The position numbers and the translations under genes were made by a program. The notes beneath the pieces were generated by a model that did no database searches, was not told the DNA's origin, and was given only the letters and a program-made list of their open reading frames with translations. Shown here piece after piece: positions 1-64,000 of a stretch of 64,000 bases of DNA. Each line of letters begins with the position of its first letter. The stretch's first letter is position 1. Source of the DNA: Desmodus rotundus (Eukaryota > Chordata > Mammalia > Chiroptera > Phyllostomidae); contig NC_071390.1 of NCBI RefSeq assembly GCF_022682495.2, positions 151,752,583 to 151,816,582 on the forward strand, written 5' to 3'.

Positions 1-2100
1 TTATTACTGTTTACCTTTATGAAATATTTAACTCAGGCAGTTAAGTGACATCAAGTTATTCTGCATAGTTATGCAAAAACTAGCTTTCTTCCTGGCTTAG
101 AATGATCGTCTCTTTTTCTTATCTATTAGCCAGAATAGGAGAAAAATTCACATATATTTACGAAAGCTGAACCTTACAGTGAAATACAAAATTGGGGAAA
201 ACCATTTTGATACATGAATATTATCTAATTTTTGTTTGTTTTTAAATATTAGTGATGTTAAATATCATTTTCATGGTATTGACCTATGTTATGTTTTGTA
301 ATTTGCTTATTCATGTCTTTTGTCCAGTTTCCAGTTTGGGGGTATAGGTCTTTTTCTGATTTCATTAGGGCTTTGTAGATGGAGATAAAAGTAATTAACT
401 CTTTAAAAGTAATTTTCAAACTTGAAATATGTTTATTTTGGGAGATAATGTAGATATTTGGAAAATCTTTATTTGTAAGATAAATACAGGTTTATCTTAA
501 AGTTTTGTCTTTATTGGCAAATTTGTTATAATATGCAATTATGACATGGAGGAATATTTATTTATGCTTAGTTTATGCTTATGCTTTTTTGAAGTGGAAG
601 ACAGTAAAGGTGAGTTATTTGAGAGATCTCTTAACTAAAATTTTTCATTTTGAAGAGACTGTTCAAAGGCTAAATGTCAATTAAAAAGTTTACGCTTCTT
701 CAAAGTCTAGAATTTAAGTACCTACTAGTTCTATTATAAGACTTCCTGGTTAGTTACATTTATTGTAAAGTTAAAGCCAGAGAAACCTTTGTAACTGTTA
801 TGATCTTATGAGTCTTTAATTAAAGGCTTACAAAATTAATTAAAGCAAAAGATACATTTTATGTCTACGTCCTTAAGTTAGTATTGAATATATTTCATCT
901 TCATTTTTACTTCTGAAATATAAGTTAAAATTCTGGAAACTGAGTACCCTTTTTAAATGATTCCCTAGGATTGGTTATCCAACATAATGATATAAAATAG
1001 AGAATTCTTAATGTTCCAAAATAACATTTTTAAATTTAAGATCTCTTTTTCCACAATGACATTTGTTAATAGATTCTCTCCTTTATAATACACAATGTTG
1101 GATCATGAAGCGAAGTCAACAAGTAGGTCATTGTTTAAAGCAAATAGTGTGCACTGTGTTCAAAGGACTGTGAATTTTTGTCTTTAATTGTTCTTATATA
1201 ATTTCAGATTAAGAATATAATATACTTTAATTTGATGTGATATGAAGATATCTGAGGTGCAATATTAATAATTTGTAATATTTTAAGTGATTTTTTAAAA
1301 ATATGATCATCATATGTGACTAATTTTAATTTTAACCTTGGAGGAAAATACTCGATTCTGTGCAAATGTTAGTGCATTAACAAGGATAATGAATAGGGCA
1401 TGAAAGGAGGTCAAGTATTTGGAATTTCTGTCTTTCAAAGAGATTTTTTTAATTCACAAATTATTTTTTCAAAAATGACTACTATAACCTGACTTTGTAT
1501 TACTTTCTTGAATTTTCTATTGGAATTATGACAGGTCACCTTTCTATATTTTGATATGTACTATGTTTGGTAGAGTAAGTTGTTTTAGTTGACAGAACAA
1601 TTCCTTATGAGTTTGGAATGTATGAATTGAGAGCAAGTTGATTGTCCTGTAGTTATATAGACACATACATGTAGACAGAAATTCAATGAATAATTATGTT
1701 CTGTTTCCTTTTCAAAGAGAGGGTTTACATATAGGACAGCATATGATAGGGCCGTATCAGGAGGTCAGGCTGAGGTGCAGAGTGCATTCTTGCAAGTTCT
1801 TCATGAATATTCTAGGGCAGAGGGGATGGCATAAGCTGTAGTTAGAGGAGAGAGTCTGTGTTACGCAGCAGGCTGCAGGAACGAGGGGAGGATACACTGT
1901 GGGTGGAAATCCAAGGCAGGCTGTCCAGGCAGTCGAGAGCAGAACAGGTAAGAATGAATAGCATGCAGTGGTGTGTGCTCTTTTTGTGCCACACCTGGTG
2001 CAACGTACTATTTGCCAGGCACAGTGTCATCCCAACTTGAGCAAATGGCACCACTATCAAAATGTATATTTGAGTGATTCAAATATAAAAACAGTCATCT
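1..2100 (+). other. Intronic sequence upstream of the first coding FRYL exon
   Basis: AT-rich sequence with no recognisable gene. A degraded L1 ORF2-like piece in antisense may lie at about 230-380 (tttgtccagtttcc, gtctttttctgatt wording). Presumed intron because non-coding FRYL exons should lie further upstream; there is no CpG island or promoter here. Confidence 0.6.
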
Positions 2101-2109
2101 TTAATTCCC

Positions 2110-2710
2110 TTCCCTCACCTTGGTATCAAACCCACTAACATATGACAGATCTCAAATTCTTTTCCTCCCCTCCTGTGCCACTACCGTCCTCTTAGCCTGA
2201 GCTGTGACCATGTCATCTGGACTTATGCAATGGCTCCCCCGATTGGATATTTGCCCTCTTTCAATCCATTTTCCAGAGGATCCTGAGAGATCTTTTAAGG
2301 AGAGGCTAGATCCTATCCACCTCCAAGTTAATACTTCACACAGAATTATAATTGCATTTAAAATAAAATCTAATTTCCTTACAAAGTTCTGAAACTTTGA
2401 TTCCTGACGTTAGCAATTCCGACATCATCTCACATTGCTTCTGCTTCTACTTCATCCCTTGAGTTGCAGCCCACACTGGTCCCCTTTTTGTTTCTCAAAC
2501 ATTCACACTCAGCTTTCAGCCTTCTGTTCCTGGTGCTTTGTCTTGTTGCCTCTTTTTCATCATTTATGTGTGAGTTCAAAGGTAGCTTTTCTACATGAGG
2601 CCTTTGCGGAGCATGCTCTCCAAAGTAGCATACTTCAAGCCCTAACCCAGTCCGTGTTTCATTTACTCACATCTGTTTTATTTCCTTTACTGCATGTGAC
2701 CTTGCTTAGA
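2110..2710 (+). repeat. L2-like LINE fragment, sense
   Basis: Diverged wording of the L2 ORF2/3' region can be followed: tgcaatggctccccc, aataaaatctaatttcctta, cacactggtccc, and a gaggccttt segment. Old and heavily mutated; subfamily not determinable by eye. Confidence 0.5.
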
Positions 2711-2714
2711 ATTC

Positions 2715-2965
2715 ATTTATTCGTTATCTATTTCTTGTATACCTAGTAAATGCCAGGCATAGTCCTTGGGATTTATTAATGAACAAAAAAGACAGGAGAA
2801 TCCCTGTTCTTATGGAATTCACATTAGTGGGGTAGACAGAAAAACAATACATAATAGACGTGTAACTAAAGTTATGTTGGGAAGCGTTAGACGGCAGCAA
2901 GTGTAAATACAGCAAAATAGAGTGTGGTCATGCAGATTGGGAGATCTCGATGCAGTTTAGGGGCA
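2715..2965 (-). repeat. L2 3' end, antisense
   Basis: Antisense L2 3' wording: gtaaatgccaggcatagt, tgggatttattaatgaac, ggaattcacattagtgggg, followed by the gacagaaaaacaata segment. Ends just before the exon carrying the start codon. Confidence 0.65.
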
Positions 2966-3016
2966 GCACGCTTATTAAGTAGGGTGGTTATAGTAGGCCT
3001 AAGTAGTCATTATTAA

Positions 3017-64000
<60,984 letters not shown>

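Overview
The window is a piece of a mammalian nuclear genome, almost certainly from a bat. It is AT-rich and intron-dominated. It carries at least nine copies of a tRNA-derived SINE that starts with the motif gccctggctggtg and ends in a CT-rich tail, which I recognise as the bat VES family. That family is typical of Yangochiroptera (vespertilionid-type and related bats). It also holds old mammalian repeats (L2, MIR, L1M, MaLR, Tigger, hAT-Charlie), one much younger L1 and mariner relics. Species cannot be named from sequence alone.

One gene fills the window: the 5' part of FRYL (furry homolog-like) on the + strand. I could join 29 coding exons from the start codon at 3128 to the window edge at 64000. 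Every junction has GT/AG borders and a preserved reading frame. Together they encode the first 1,216 residues of a protein that is about 3,000 residues in mammals, so the C-terminal part lies beyond base 64000. The assignment to FRYL rather than its paralogue FRY rests on paralogue-specific residues, for example the stretch after the GEDLQFDQ motif. A further 45-nt in-frame segment (33415-33459) with good splice sites looks like an optional cassette exon.

Layout. 1-3053: intron upstream of the first coding exon, with L2 fragments and one weak L1 fragment. 3054-3247: exon with the start codon. 3248-13040: large first intron holding an L1M 3' end, a Tigger, a half-L1-like element split by a 333-bp hAT-type insertion, two VES SINEs and a young L1. 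13041-30642: exons 2-10, with introns carrying an exact 80-bp tandem duplication, VES copies, two mobile-element nests and a mariner relic. 30643-49126: exons 11-20 plus the cassette exon. 49127-64000: exons 21-29 with another mariner, a MER1-like hAT and more VES copies.

I see no second protein gene, no functional RNA gene, no promoter or CpG island, no CRISPR array and no bacterial-type system. The points most worth a second look are the cassette exon, a NAGNAG acceptor at exon 21, the exact 80-bp duplication, the hAT-type MITE and two hairpin-forming hAT copies, and the deleted L1 that joins ORF2 ends. I did not find convincing evidence for an undescribed biological system.
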